Source: a virus. Taken from it: a stretch of DNA of 37,540 bases. Shown piece by piece: positions 13,386 through 21,833 of this stretch. Made by a program: the position numbers and the translations under genes. Each line of letters opens with the position of its first letter. The stretch's first letter is position 1. Below the pieces are notes generated by a model. The model saw only the letters and a program-made list of their open reading frames with translations. It had not been told where the DNA came from and did not search any database. The stretch spans positions 1 through 37,540 of IMG/VR virus record IMGVR_UViG_3300010299_002627. One strand, written 5' to 3'.

Positions 13386-14657
13386 CCGTTTTAATTCCGG
13401 AACATGATCTTGTATTGCAATACCACGTTGTTTGTTAAAAAAATCAGTCCACAGTTTGGCTTGGTGTAATTTTTGTTGATAGAAAATTTCCGTTTCTCCT
13501 TGTGTCATTTTAAGTACATCCGCCAGTGTGTTAACACATCTAACGTTGTAAAAATTTCCCAATTCGTAAAACTTCATTCCTTTTTGGGTATAATGATTTA
13601 CTGCATCCACGGTGCGAGATTTTTGTTCCTCTAACATGGGTTGAGGTATCAAACGATTAGAAGTATACATGGGCGACGTCACAAGTCCTATATCCATGTC
13701 TCTTATGTCTGTGTTGTCATGTATTACTTGTATCTGTTCCGGAACGTTAAAAGACGAGTGTAACGTCAAGGATGTACGTACACATATACTGTGTCCACTC
13801 TTACACAACCTTTCTATGTTTTTCATAGTATTAGAATAATCACCGCCCCTGATCCATTCATATTGCTTACCTATACCGTCTAGGCTGATGTTGATTCTTA
13901 ACTTTCCTCGAGGATATTCTTCAACGGCTTTCCATGCATCCTTTGATATCAAACTGAGGTTTGTGGTCATGACTATATGAGGTGGTCTTTTTTGCCTGGC
14001 CGCTTCGGACATTACTATAAAGTTTCTTTTTTCTACCAACGGTTCTCCACCTTTCAATTGTATTACTTCCACAGTAGGCAACACTTTTAAAATTTTTTGG
14101 AAATCTTCTTCGGACAATTTGTTCATAAACAATCTCTTTCCCTCGATCAGTCTTCCTTCTCTGCCTTCTATGGTTTCTATTCCTGTTTGTTCCTTTTGTA
14201 TCTTTTTTTCTAGATCATACCATTTTGAACTATAAAGAGGACCACACATGATACAAGTTTGATTGCAAACATTTGATAACGAAAGATCTAAATACAGTAT
14301 TGGCATATCTTTGTTAGATAAGTTTTTGGGAGGATTGTTGTTTGGAACAACGTCCGCAGTCCAGGTATCAATGGGTGCAGAAAGTCCTCTACTTTTTTTA
14401 AATTCACATGTGAAACAATATTCAGGAAATACGTTGTTTTTAAATTGCTGTCTCATACTATTATACTCGATGGAGTTAGTAAAAAACTTTTGTAAGTCGT
14501 CGACCTTGCTAATATGTTTGATTACAGGATTTACGGAAGAACAGCACACAACCAAATTTCCGTCCGGGTTGATCGTGAGACCCGACCATGGCAACTCGCA
14601 AAGTTTTCCTGGCTTCGAAGAGATGTTTAGTTCGTGTTTGTACTGATTTTGATTCAT
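13371..14657 (-). CDS. Radical SAM protein with N-terminal twitch/SPASM-like region
   Basis: 428 residues from ATG 14657. A longer frame opens with a TTG at 14696 and an ATG at 14687, but the TTG is part of a TTGACC -35-like sequence and the extension is hydrophobic and untypical. The radical SAM motif is CNQTCIMC (C131, C135, C138). Additional cysteines C20, C38, C39, C81 and C84 before it suggest an auxiliary cluster, the same order as in the gene at 10920-11924. KGGEPL, TTNLS and ISLDGIGKQYEWIR are standard core strands. Similar proteins occur in marine T4-like phages, and their substrates are unknown. Confidence 0.82.
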   Translation of the reverse strand: MNQNQYKHELNISSKPGKLCELPWSGLTINPDGNLVVCCSSVNPVIKHISKVDDLQKFFTNSIEYNSMRQQFKNNVFPEYCFTCEFKKSRGLSAPIDTWTADVVPNNNPPKNLSNKDMPILYLDLSLSNVCNQTCIMCGPLYSSKWYDLEKKIQKEQTGIETIEGREGRLIEGKRLFMNKLSEEDFQKILKVLPTVEVIQLKGGEPLVEKRNFIVMSEAARQKRPPHIVMTTNLSLISKDAWKAVEEYPRGKLRINISLDGIGKQYEWIRGGDYSNTMKNIERLCKSGHSICVRTSLTLHSSFNVPEQIQVIHDNTDIRDMDIGLVTSPMYTSNRLIPQPMLEEQKSRTVDAVNHYTQKGMKFYELGNFYNVRCVNTLADVLKMTQGETEIFYQQKLHQAKLWTDFFNKQRGIAIQDHVPELKRLFNY

Positions 14658-14703
14658 CTTGATAGATATATTTAATGGTAAAAACATAAAGGTCAAATAA
14701 ATC

Positions 14704-14751
14704 TTACGCTAATTTACGCTTCGCTAAAATAATTTTTTGTAAATTTTACGC
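14704..14751 (+). repeat. Three TTACGC repeats in the intergenic region
   Basis: TTACGCT at 14704-14710 and 14714-14720 and TTACGC at 14746-14751. The spacings of 10 and 32 bases are near whole helical turns. They lie between divergent radical SAM genes and could be regulator sites. Confidence 0.4.
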
Positions 14752-14771
14752 AATAAGTAAAAAGATAATCA

Positions 14772-16328
14772 ATGACAAATCTTATAATTTTAAATGATTT
14801 ACCAACTTACGATGTACCATCAAAAACTGCTGGTGCATATAGGATAGCCTCATCTTGCAGACAGCACGGACACTCTGTAAATGTTTTAGATCATTTCAGT
14901 TATTTTGTAGATAAAGACCCGGTATCTTTTTTCAATATCTTATCCAAGCAAATTACCAAAGAAACTTATGCTTTAGCAATTAGCGGAACTTGGTTTTCTA
15001 GTTTAGACTTTGATCACAAAAAAGTCACAATAAATGATAGCATCACATATGAAGGTACCGGACAATATTCAGATGCCAAATGGTTCAATTGTTTTTACAA
15101 ACTTTTTACATACATCAAAAAAAATCATCCAAATCTAAAAATATTGTTGGGAGGACACAGTTCCGGGTCTGTCGCCATTTATAACATTTTTGGAAATTTG
15201 CCTTTTAACTTTATTGATTACTGGATAAAAGGTTTTGGTGAAAGTTCTATGATTCAATTTTTAAATAATTGTAAATCAAATAAATCAAATCCTGTTGAAA
15301 AAATATTACCCGGAGATCCTTTAGGTTTATTATATGATTTTCATAATTGTCCACCCATGTTTTCAAAAAACGATGTAATACTTCCAAACGAAACATTACC
15401 TTTAGAATTAAGCAGAGGTTGTAGATTCAAATGTAAATTTTGTTCATATCCTCTGTTAGGAAAAAATCCAAAAGAACATAGATATCTAAGAAGTAAAAAT
15501 AGTATTAAGGAAGAACTTAAATTTAATTACGACACATGGGGAGTTACTAATTATTTTGTCTTGTGTGATACTTTTAATGAAACAACTGAAAAATTACAAA
15601 CACTTGCAGATGTTGTTGACGATCTCAAACTTGAATTAAATTTGACTGCATATATTAGATTAGATCTAGTTCATGCACATCAAGAAAAACAAATACCGTT
15701 GTTAAAAAAGGTTGGATTACGTTTCGCCAATTTTGGAATAGAAAGTTTACACGATCCCTCATCTAAAGCAATCGGAAAAGGTTTGGGTAAAGAAAAAACA
15801 ATAAAAGCGTTGTCTCTCATGAAGAAAGAATGGCACAATGACATACACCTACACGGAAATTTTGTTGTGGGATTACCTCATGAAACAATAGACACCATTG
15901 AACAAAATAATAAAGAATTGTTGGATGGTACAATAGGATTAGACAGTTATACATGGCATAGCCTAAGCATAGTCAGAAACAGGGGTAAGTCTAGAAGTTT
16001 TTCAAGTGAGTTTGATAGGAATTATAAAGATTACGGTTACGATGTATTTGAAAATAATATACCTGGTAGAAACGGAGATGCTTGGAAGAACGAACACTGG
16101 GACAGTTTTATGACAGACAGGTTAAGTAGACAATGGAACGAATACGCTAGAACAAATAATAAATCTAAATTAGATGCTTGGCGTATGGCTTCGATTTTAA
16201 ATTATGGTATATCGTATAAAGAAGCATTGACAAAATATCATACAGATCTACTGTCAGATGAGTATAAGAATTATAAAAAAGTTTTTTTGGATGATTATAT
16301 TAAGAAAGTAAAAGAAAAATTCTTATAA
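14772..16328 (+). CDS. B12-binding-domain radical SAM protein
   Basis: 518 residues. The N-terminal part (about 1-170) has the Rossmann-like layout of the cobalamin-binding domain found before radical SAM cores (SCRQHGHSVNVLDH, then LKILLGGHSSG). The radical SAM motif is CRFKCKFC (C217, C221, C224), followed by FVLCDTFNET and FGIESLHD. Family members methylate unreactive carbons or carry out ring rearrangements. No substrate can be assigned. It is the third radical SAM gene in 6 kb and ends beside a strong hairpin. Confidence 0.85.
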   Translation: MTNLIILNDLPTYDVPSKTAGAYRIASSCRQHGHSVNVLDHFSYFVDKDPVSFFNILSKQITKETYALAISGTWFSSLDFDHKKVTINDSITYEGTGQYSDAKWFNCFYKLFTYIKKNHPNLKILLGGHSSGSVAIYNIFGNLPFNFIDYWIKGFGESSMIQFLNNCKSNKSNPVEKILPGDPLGLLYDFHNCPPMFSKNDVILPNETLPLELSRGCRFKCKFCSYPLLGKNPKEHRYLRSKNSIKEELKFNYDTWGVTNYFVLCDTFNETTEKLQTLADVVDDLKLELNLTAYIRLDLVHAHQEKQIPLLKKVGLRFANFGIESLHDPSSKAIGKGLGKEKTIKALSLMKKEWHNDIHLHGNFVVGLPHETIDTIEQNNKELLDGTIGLDSYTWHSLSIVRNRGKSRSFSSEFDRNYKDYGYDVFENNIPGRNGDAWKNEHWDSFMTDRLSRQWNEYARTNNKSKLDAWRMASILNYGISYKEALTKYHTDLLSDEYKNYKKVFLDDYIKKVKEKFL

Positions 16329-16359
16329 TATGTTTGCCTGCATTACACAGGCAAACATA
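16329..16359. terminator. Perfect hairpin between convergent genes
   Basis: A 12-bp stem built on TGTTTGCCTG/CAGGCAAACA (16331-16340 with 16348-16357, extended two pairs) with a 7-base loop. No clear U-run follows on the plus strand, so it may act as a transcript-end or processing structure for both genes. Confidence 0.6.
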
Positions 16360-16370
16360 AAAAATAACAA

Positions 16371-17309
16371 TTAGAATGTAAATTTCATTCCTACTGCCAT
16401 GTCGTTTGTGTCTGTACCTGATGGTACGTCAGTGATTTCGTAACCGGCGTACATACTAAAGTTGCTACCAATTTTTTTCTCGGCACCATACGTATGATAC
16501 TTGTTACCATCTTCGATCTCACCGTAACCTGCTGAAAATGTTGTTTGTCCAATGGTGTATGAACCAACTAGTTCATTCGCAGTAGTGTCTAATGATGTTG
16601 ACTCGACTGATTTAATTGTATAATTGTAACCAAGTGTAACAGCATCGTTTAAATCAAAATTTAAACCCGCACCTTTGTACTCGATCGAATTTACTTTGTC
16701 ATCTGAGTAAGCAATACCTACATTTAGTTTATCACTTACATCCATAGAAGCCGCAGTTTCATAAACATCAACACCTGATTTACCAGTTGTTCCGTCAACT
16801 TTGATCAAGTTATCTAACTGTATTGCACCAAATGTGTTAGAGTAGATTACTGTGTGTGAATCTCTACTGAACAGTTTTTGTGATGCACTATTACCATATT
16901 CTGGAAACACATCTGTTTTAGATGTTACTGCACCTTTGAATACAGAGTTTTGTCTACCTGCTGACAGCATACCTGCATCGCCCATGTCAACACCAGCATA
17001 TGCTAGTTTTGAATCAAATGGTGTTGAGCCAGAATCATCTGCATCGATGTCCACTTCTAATTTGGCAAAGCCGTCGATACCTTCTGATAGGTTGCTCGAG
17101 AAATCAACACCGATAGAAGAACCGTTGTTCTCCGCTTTCGATGTTGCCACGCCGTTAGCGTCCTCGTTATTAGAAAGCATATAGTTTAATGAACCATAAA
17201 CTTTCATATCAGCCGCTTCTGCTGGAGCCGGTTTTAAAACCGACCATAATATGCCAAGTGCAATAATAATCGCTACACCTAGGCCTATTTTTTTCTTTGT
17301 TATTTTCAT
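16371..17309 (-). CDS. Outer-membrane porin
   Basis: 312 residues from ATG 17309, chosen for AAGGAG 6 bases upstream. The N-terminus is a signal peptide (KKKIGLGVAIIIALGI, cleavage near APAEA-AD). The mature part begins DMKVYGSLNYML, consists of alternating beta strands, contains a porin-like LSAGRQNSVFKG segment and ends MKFTF with the C-terminal Phe needed for outer-membrane assembly. It resembles general trimeric porins of Gram-negative bacteria, though slightly short. A phage-made porin may change host permeability or mask the receptor. It is likely expressed late and strongly. Confidence 0.87.
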   Translation of the reverse strand: MKITKKKIGLGVAIIIALGILWSVLKPAPAEAADMKVYGSLNYMLSNNEDANGVATSKAENNGSSIGVDFSSNLSEGIDGFAKLEVDIDADDSGSTPFDSKLAYAGVDMGDAGMLSAGRQNSVFKGAVTSKTDVFPEYGNSASQKLFSRDSHTVIYSNTFGAIQLDNLIKVDGTTGKSGVDVYETAASMDVSDKLNVGIAYSDDKVNSIEYKGAGLNFDLNDAVTLGYNYTIKSVESTSLDTTANELVGSYTIGQTTFSAGYGEIEDGNKYHTYGAEKKIGSNFSMYAGYEITDVPSGTDTNDMAVGMKFTF

Positions 17310-17315
17310 AGTTTT

Positions 17316-17321
17316 CTCCTT
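17316..17321 (-). promoter_or_regulatory. Ribosome binding site of the porin gene
   Basis: Minus-strand AAGGAG, 6 bases before ATG 17309. It decides this start over the upstream in-frame codon at 17345. Confidence 0.85.
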
Positions 17322-17438
17322 ATTTTTGTGTGGCTGTAAAGCCATTCACAAATTCTTTAAACTTCTGGGAATTTTAATTGATTTTTTCTATATGGTAACT
17401 TTTATGAAATGTTGTTTTTTCATTTTTTTTACAGACAC

Positions 17439-17446
17439 TATTTATC
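17439..17446 (-). promoter_or_regulatory. Late-promoter-like octamer upstream of the porin
   Basis: GATAAATA on the minus strand matches seven of eight bases of the T4 late octamer and would leave a leader of about 120 bases. It is weak evidence alone. Confidence 0.35.
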
Positions 17447-17460
17447 ATAAACTATGTCTA

Positions 17461-18891
17461 TTATTGCTCTTCATCTGAGTGTAAATCATTTAATAATTGT
17501 CTCAATTTGGCCCCTTCAACTGTGGCTTTAACTTTACCTATATCGTTTCCTTTTGTAGGATCGATAGTAATATTTTTGTTACTATCATTAATAATTTTAC
17601 TTTTTTGTTTTAAAGAATCGTACATTGCTGTTGCTGGTTTTTTAAATTGTGAATGATCGCCTTCCTCTTCGATTAAATCTTTTATTCTAAGAGTATCTAA
17701 ATCAAATTCTAAATCCACTTTTTGTCCCACACCGCTTGAACTTCTTGTTTTCATAAACTGTATTTGATAACGTCCACGCTCTTTCATTGCACGACTTGTA
17801 AAGATACCAATCACGTTATCTGCTGTTTGAATCTTACTCAACCCGCCCGAAATATGTGAATGGTCAAACTCGATTTCTTCAACCGATGCTCTATTCAATT
17901 GTGATGCCGTTACCATGATCATCTGAGATTCAGTTGCGAAATTTCTAAGTTCTTCCGATACATATTTGTCTTTTATAAAAAGATCTGCAGGACTGATACG
18001 TTTACTTTTAGGCATCATCAGATCCAAATAATCAATCAATATACAATCAAATTTCTTTTTATTTTTCAATTCAAGTTCTTTGAGATACGCTTTAATGTCA
18101 TTTACGTTACTGCCACTTGGTAGATATTTTATCTGTAAAGCACCGGATTTTTTCTCAATCATTTTTACTTTCATTTCCACGTTGTCAATTTCTGGAAATA
18201 TTCTTCTTGTTGCTATGCCAGACATCATGGCATCGAGTCTCATTGCCACCAATGATTCACTTAATTCAAATGAAAGATAGCAAGTATTCAACCCGGCAGT
18301 TGCCCAATTCACAGCAAGATTCTGTAGGAAAATAGATTTACCTGCACCCGATCCTCCAGCAAAAATGTTTAATTCTCCTTTATTAAATCCACCAAACAAT
18401 TTTTTATCTACGTTTATCCATCCTGTGCTAACCTGTCCGTTGGCACTCTTAAGATCCTCTAATCTTTTTTTAGGGTTTTCAAAATAGTTTGTTCCTAGAT
18501 CTTTAGTAAGACTTATACTAACAGCCGCTCTGATCTTGTCTTCTACTGGATTATAATCTCCCTTTTCGAGCAAATCTGCAGACTCCAATATTGCTCTCTC
18601 CATTGATTTGTGCCTAGAAAATGTTTCAAATTCATCTAGTAGCCAATTAAAATGTGCCGGATCTAGATCCTTTGCAGTTTTTAATTTTGTATCATGTACA
18701 GCATTAATTTGTTCAACGTCGGGCATGACTTTATACTCGTCAACATAATCCTTAACAAATTTTGCAATTGGTTGTAGTTTCCTGTCAAAATTTGCAGGTT
18801 CAAAAATATTTTGTGCCCTAGCAAATGATTCAGCATCTGCCATTAGCATTTCTAAATAAAGTTTTTGTACGTCAAATGTATATTCAGCCAT
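17461..18891 (-). CDS. gp41: Replicative DNA helicase, T4 gp41-like (DnaB family)
   Basis: 476 residues, essentially the T4 gp41 length. Walker A is GGSGAGKS (179-186) and Walker B is CILIDYLD (283-290). Other DnaB motifs include LSFELSE, MVTASQLNR and HISGGLSKIQTADN. The hexamer unwinds the lagging strand at the fork and works with the primase encoded just upstream, whose gene overlaps this start by 8 bp. The C-terminal 70 residues are polar and probably flexible, as expected for loader and primase contacts. The gene is transcribed from the promoter at 19908-19936. Confidence 0.93.
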   Translation of the reverse strand: MAEYTFDVQKLYLEMLMADAESFARAQNIFEPANFDRKLQPIAKFVKDYVDEYKVMPDVEQINAVHDTKLKTAKDLDPAHFNWLLDEFETFSRHKSMERAILESADLLEKGDYNPVEDKIRAAVSISLTKDLGTNYFENPKKRLEDLKSANGQVSTGWINVDKKLFGGFNKGELNIFAGGSGAGKSIFLQNLAVNWATAGLNTCYLSFELSESLVAMRLDAMMSGIATRRIFPEIDNVEMKVKMIEKKSGALQIKYLPSGSNVNDIKAYLKELELKNKKKFDCILIDYLDLMMPKSKRISPADLFIKDKYVSEELRNFATESQMIMVTASQLNRASVEEIEFDHSHISGGLSKIQTADNVIGIFTSRAMKERGRYQIQFMKTRSSSGVGQKVDLEFDLDTLRIKDLIEEEGDHSQFKKPATAMYDSLKQKSKIINDSNKNITIDPTKGNDIGKVKATVEGAKLRQLLNDLHSDEEQ

Positions 18892-19900
18892 TTATTTTTC
18901 TTTTTAAATCGATCTTAAGTTTATTAGTTTCTGTTCCTTTTAGTATCGACTGTATTGTATATAATCTTCCATATTGTAACACAGATTCGGCCACATCATC
19001 AACTCCTTTTTGCCATTCTGGAAAAGATACAGACCACCCAAACTCTATTGCTTGGTCTATTAGTTTTTCTCCGGCTTTGTCCTGATCCGGCACTACAATT
19101 ACCTGTCTATTCAAACTGTTTATAATATCTTTCTGCGTATCATTGACCTCTGAACCTAAAATGCTCACACCCGAAACAGTGATAGCATCAAAAGGACCTT
19201 CGGTCACAATCACAAACTTTCTTTTCCAATCCTGGACATCTATGTTAAACACATAACCCGGTTGTGTTTCTGTCCAATATTTAACTTCCTTGTTTCTTGT
19301 ATCAAAAATTCTTCCTGTGTGTCCTACTATATTATTTTTCCAATAAAAAGGCACAATTACTCTTCTATGGAAATCTCCTGTTTGATCCGGACTATAATAA
19401 AATTTATACCAATCGGGAGAAATACCTCTTTTTTTTAAGTAGTTCAATAATTGATCAATTCTACTATATTGTATATCGGTTAAATCTTTAGCAATGTATT
19501 TTTCTAACCAGTAATCTAATGTATGAGAATTTTTTGGTAGACCCTTTGTAACAAAATTTATATTTTTTTTCTGTTGTATGTCTTTATCGCCTTCTTCGTA
19601 TCGCATGGCTTCGATTGATAATTTTCTTATAGTTTCTTGGCTGATGCCCAACCAACTCATCAATTGCCTTGTTTTAGCATTAAGTTTTCTTCCAACCACG
19701 TAAGACGTTTTATAACCACAATTAAAACAATGATAACTTAAAGTGCCATCAGCAGAAGTCATTATTCCACCACGTTTTCTTTTATCTGCACCAGTACCAT
19801 TGTGTATACAACACGGAGCATTAAAAGATAACCATCCAGAGGGTGTTTTCTTTTTTCCACCAGGCAGTGAATTCAGAATAGTAGACTGAATTAAATTCAT
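18884..19900 (-). CDS. gp61: DNA primase, T4 gp61-like
   Basis: 338 residues (T4 gp61 is 342). The N-terminal zinc-binding region has C30/C31, H33, C58 and C61 (CCIH, HCFNCGY). The TOPRIM domain shows the acidic motifs EGPFDA (234-239) and PDQDKAG (271-277). It synthesises RNA primers for lagging-strand synthesis together with the gp41 helicase, to which it is translationally coupled. The ATG lies 7 bases after a predicted -10 box and has no ribosome binding site, so translation is probably from a leaderless transcript. Confidence 0.92.
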   Translation of the reverse strand: MNLIQSTILNSLPGGKKKTPSGWLSFNAPCCIHNGTGADKRKRGGIMTSADGTLSYHCFNCGYKTSYVVGRKLNAKTRQLMSWLGISQETIRKLSIEAMRYEEGDKDIQQKKNINFVTKGLPKNSHTLDYWLEKYIAKDLTDIQYSRIDQLLNYLKKRGISPDWYKFYYSPDQTGDFHRRVIVPFYWKNNIVGHTGRIFDTRNKEVKYWTETQPGYVFNIDVQDWKRKFVIVTEGPFDAITVSGVSILGSEVNDTQKDIINSLNRQVIVVPDQDKAGEKLIDQAIEFGWSVSFPEWQKGVDDVAESVLQYGRLYTIQSILKGTETNKLKIDLKRKING

Positions 19901-19907
19901 ATTCTAT

Positions 19908-19936
19908 ATTTTACTGTCTATATAGGATTTTGTCAA
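19908..19936 (-). promoter_or_regulatory. Promoter for primase-helicase inside the preceding gene's end
   Basis: Minus-strand TTGACA (19936-19931), exactly 17 bases, then TAAAAT (19913-19908). Seven bases separate the -10 box from ATG 19900. The stop codon of the structural gene lies in the -10 box. Confidence 0.75.
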
Positions 19937-20726
19937 TCACACCGTTGTTACTGCCGGTGTTTTGCCAACTGAATCTGATGTTTTCCCAAACTCCAATGAA
20001 ATTAAAGTATTTGACTCCGGTTGAATTGGTAAATGTAATTGGGTTGGTTTGATCAGTTGCTGTGATGTCTGCGAAGTCCGAGTCTTGTACTGCTGTTGTG
20101 ACCAATGTGCCTTGTATCTTAAATGTTCCAGTAAATCCGTTGGTATAAACAGCGATCGTGTGCAAAGAGTTATTACCATTTTGACTAGACTTACCGTCGA
20201 TGTAAGCAGATGTTTTTGAATATGGTCCTGTTGTTACAGGCCATGTGATTGTTTCATTGCTAGGCACAAATTTTGGAAATGCACCGTCTAGTATCTCAAG
20301 TGTACCTTCAGAATTATATGAGGTATTAGCATAGGTCACAGTATAAGTCACAGTAGAATCATCTCCTATTGCAATTTCTCTAATACTGTAATTGTAAAAT
20401 CCCGGCTCTAGATCTAATAAATCTCCGTCGGTTAATGTTACTGTTGCTTTTCCTCTCGTGCTAACAGTTGACCCGTCGTCTACAAGTGTTAATGTTTTTT
20501 TAATGACTGATCTGTCGTTTTTTGTGTCGATCAGATCAAATTCAAATTCTTTGGTCGTAATGCTTTGTACTGCTTGATCTTCGTTTTTGAATACAAATGT
20601 TATTGGATTTGATACACCTTTATACACTTTTAGACGTCTATCGTACACTTTTGAGTTCCTTCCATTATAACCATTAATGTAGGCTATTACCACATTGTTT
20701 ATTAAATACCTTGTAACTGTTTGCAT
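19911..20726 (-). CDS. Probable virion structural (tail-fibre or adhesin-like) protein
   Basis: 271 residues, rich in Thr, Ser, Gly and Val with alternating beta pattern and no cysteines. The first 25 residues (TRYLINNVVIAYINGYNG) are followed by a domain around residues 35-130 (NPITFVFKNEDQAVQSI, DLEPGFYNYSIREI) that resembles baseplate/fibre upper-domain folds, and then by Thr/Asn-rich repeats. I cannot name a family with certainty. A late-promoter-like octamer precedes it. As a beta-rich protein in a T4-like phage, a host-contact or tail decoration role is the best guess. Confidence 0.6.
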   Translation of the reverse strand: MQTVTRYLINNVVIAYINGYNGRNSKVYDRRLKVYKGVSNPITFVFKNEDQAVQSITTKEFEFDLIDTKNDRSVIKKTLTLVDDGSTVSTRGKATVTLTDGDLLDLEPGFYNYSIREIAIGDDSTVTYTVTYANTSYNSEGTLEILDGAFPKFVPSNETITWPVTTGPYSKTSAYIDGKSSQNGNNSLHTIAVYTNGFTGTFKIQGTLVTTAVQDSDFADITATDQTNPITFTNSTGVKYFNFIGVWENIRFSWQNTGSNNGVIDKILYRQ

Positions 20727-20742
20727 AACACATATTTAACAG

Positions 20743-20750
20743 TATTTATT
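20743..20750 (-). promoter_or_regulatory. Late-promoter-like octamer for the structural gene
   Basis: Minus-strand AATAAATA (7 of 8 bases of the T4 late octamer), about 17 bases before ATG 20726. Its match is imperfect. Confidence 0.4.
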
Positions 20751-20757
20751 GAAACAT

Positions 20758-21132
20758 ATGAATGAAATTTTTGAAACATTAAGAAAGAAATTTCCATTTT
20801 TATCTCTTATACGAAAGGGAGATATGGAGTTTGTGGGGATCGTGCAAAACCAAGACAATCAAGTGACAAGTTTTTATGATTATGGTAGAATCATGTCTCC
20901 AGAAGATAAAATGGATTTTTTGAAATATGGTGAAATATGGTGGTGGGAATCAAATAGAAAAATACCTATTAACATATTTTTAAAAAAAGATTTCCAATAC
21001 TTTAGATCTACACTGGTAACACTTACCACTAAAGATATCGAAGTTGTACACGGTCCTGTGCTTAGGCTCGATGAGATATCTAAAAAACGAATTAAAAGAA
21101 GAACAATTCAATTAATGAGAAGACCTAGTTAG
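20758..21132 (+). CDS. Hypothetical phage protein
   Basis: 124 residues from ATG 20758, with a TTG three codons upstream as an alternative. Basic, with an N-terminal helix (NEIFETLRKKFPFLSLI), a central beta part (MEFVGIVQNQDNQVTSFYDYGRI), a WWWES segment and a Lys/Arg-rich tail (KKRIKRRTIQLMRRPS). Not recognised. It is the only plus-strand gene in the replication block. The basic tail and size would fit a small nucleic-acid-binding protein. The 100 bp after it hold no gene or clear site. Confidence 0.55.
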   Translation: MNEIFETLRKKFPFLSLIRKGDMEFVGIVQNQDNQVTSFYDYGRIMSPEDKMDFLKYGEIWWWESNRKIPINIFLKKDFQYFRSTLVTLTTKDIEVVHGPVLRLDEISKKRIKRRTIQLMRRPS

Positions 21133-21233
21133 GTTTTTTCTCAATGTATTTCAAGTAATATATAGTCAGTGGATTATTTGGCTGATACGAACTATACTCT
21201 ATTGATGTTTGTTGATTTCTTTTTTTTGATTTT

Positions 21234-21833
21234 TTAAGTTTTTTCTTTTTTTGATGGTGCATCAAAAATGTATTTATCATTTGAAATTAGATTCATCTGC
21301 ACAACTATCAACTGGGCATAAGCAATCGCATGAGATTTTTTAAAAAAATAACTACCGTCTGTTGGACGTGTCCAGACCTCGGTTAATATCGTGTTCCAGT
21401 CTTTATACATCAATCCTCTTTTTGCTGGTCTTATAATTGCCAATACAGCCGCAAGTTGTTCAATATTTTTAGGCTCAAGTTTTGAGACAATGTCAAAATG
21501 TCCGTTCAAATGGAACAATTGATTTACAACATTTATATCTAATAACATATTCCAGTCGGGCTCTGTCAACATTAATTCAATTAAGTGTTCTTCGGATTTA
21601 ACTTTTTCGTAAACACTAACATTTAAACAATCAATCTTAAAATATTTTCTATCTTCTGCTCTTTTATAATCTAAACTACAAAAACCTCTCAATGGGTCAA
21701 CCGGAGCATCGTGAAAATATATTCCTGTTTTATGTTTCTCGGCATTTTCTTTTTTTATTATAGAAGCCGGAATATGTTTGAATAACTTCAACGCATTTTC
21801 TCTATCAAAAAAATCTATATCTACATCAGGCAT
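21234..21833 (-). CDS. Miniature DnaE-like (C-family DNA polymerase core) protein
   Basis: 199 residues that keep, in order, the conserved pieces of the bacterial Pol III alpha catalytic core: PDVDIDF (D3, D5; E. coli PDFDVDF), KIDCLNV (D68; E. coli KFDFLGL, third catalytic Asp), LAAVLAIIRPAKRG (ALFRPGP motif) and KKSHAIAYAQ (NKSHSAAYA motif). The PHP nuclease, most of the fingers and the OB/beta-binding regions of the roughly 1,160-residue DnaE are missing. It starts with the stop-start TAATG shared with the upstream gene and is the last gene of the UvsW operon. Its activity is unknown; it could be a reduced polymerase or a regulator. Confidence 0.65.
   Translation of the reverse strand: MPDVDIDFFDRENALKLFKHIPASIIKKENAEKHKTGIYFHDAPVDPLRGFCSLDYKRAEDRKYFKIDCLNVSVYEKVKSEEHLIELMLTEPDWNMLLDINVVNQLFHLNGHFDIVSKLEPKNIEQLAAVLAIIRPAKRGLMYKDWNTILTEVWTRPTDGSYFFKKSHAIAYAQLIVVQMNLISNDKYIFDAPSKKEKT

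Noticed and set aside
20749-20757. TTG start at 20749 for the 124-residue protein
   Set aside because: An ATG three codons downstream is the more likely start. Neither has a ribosome binding site.
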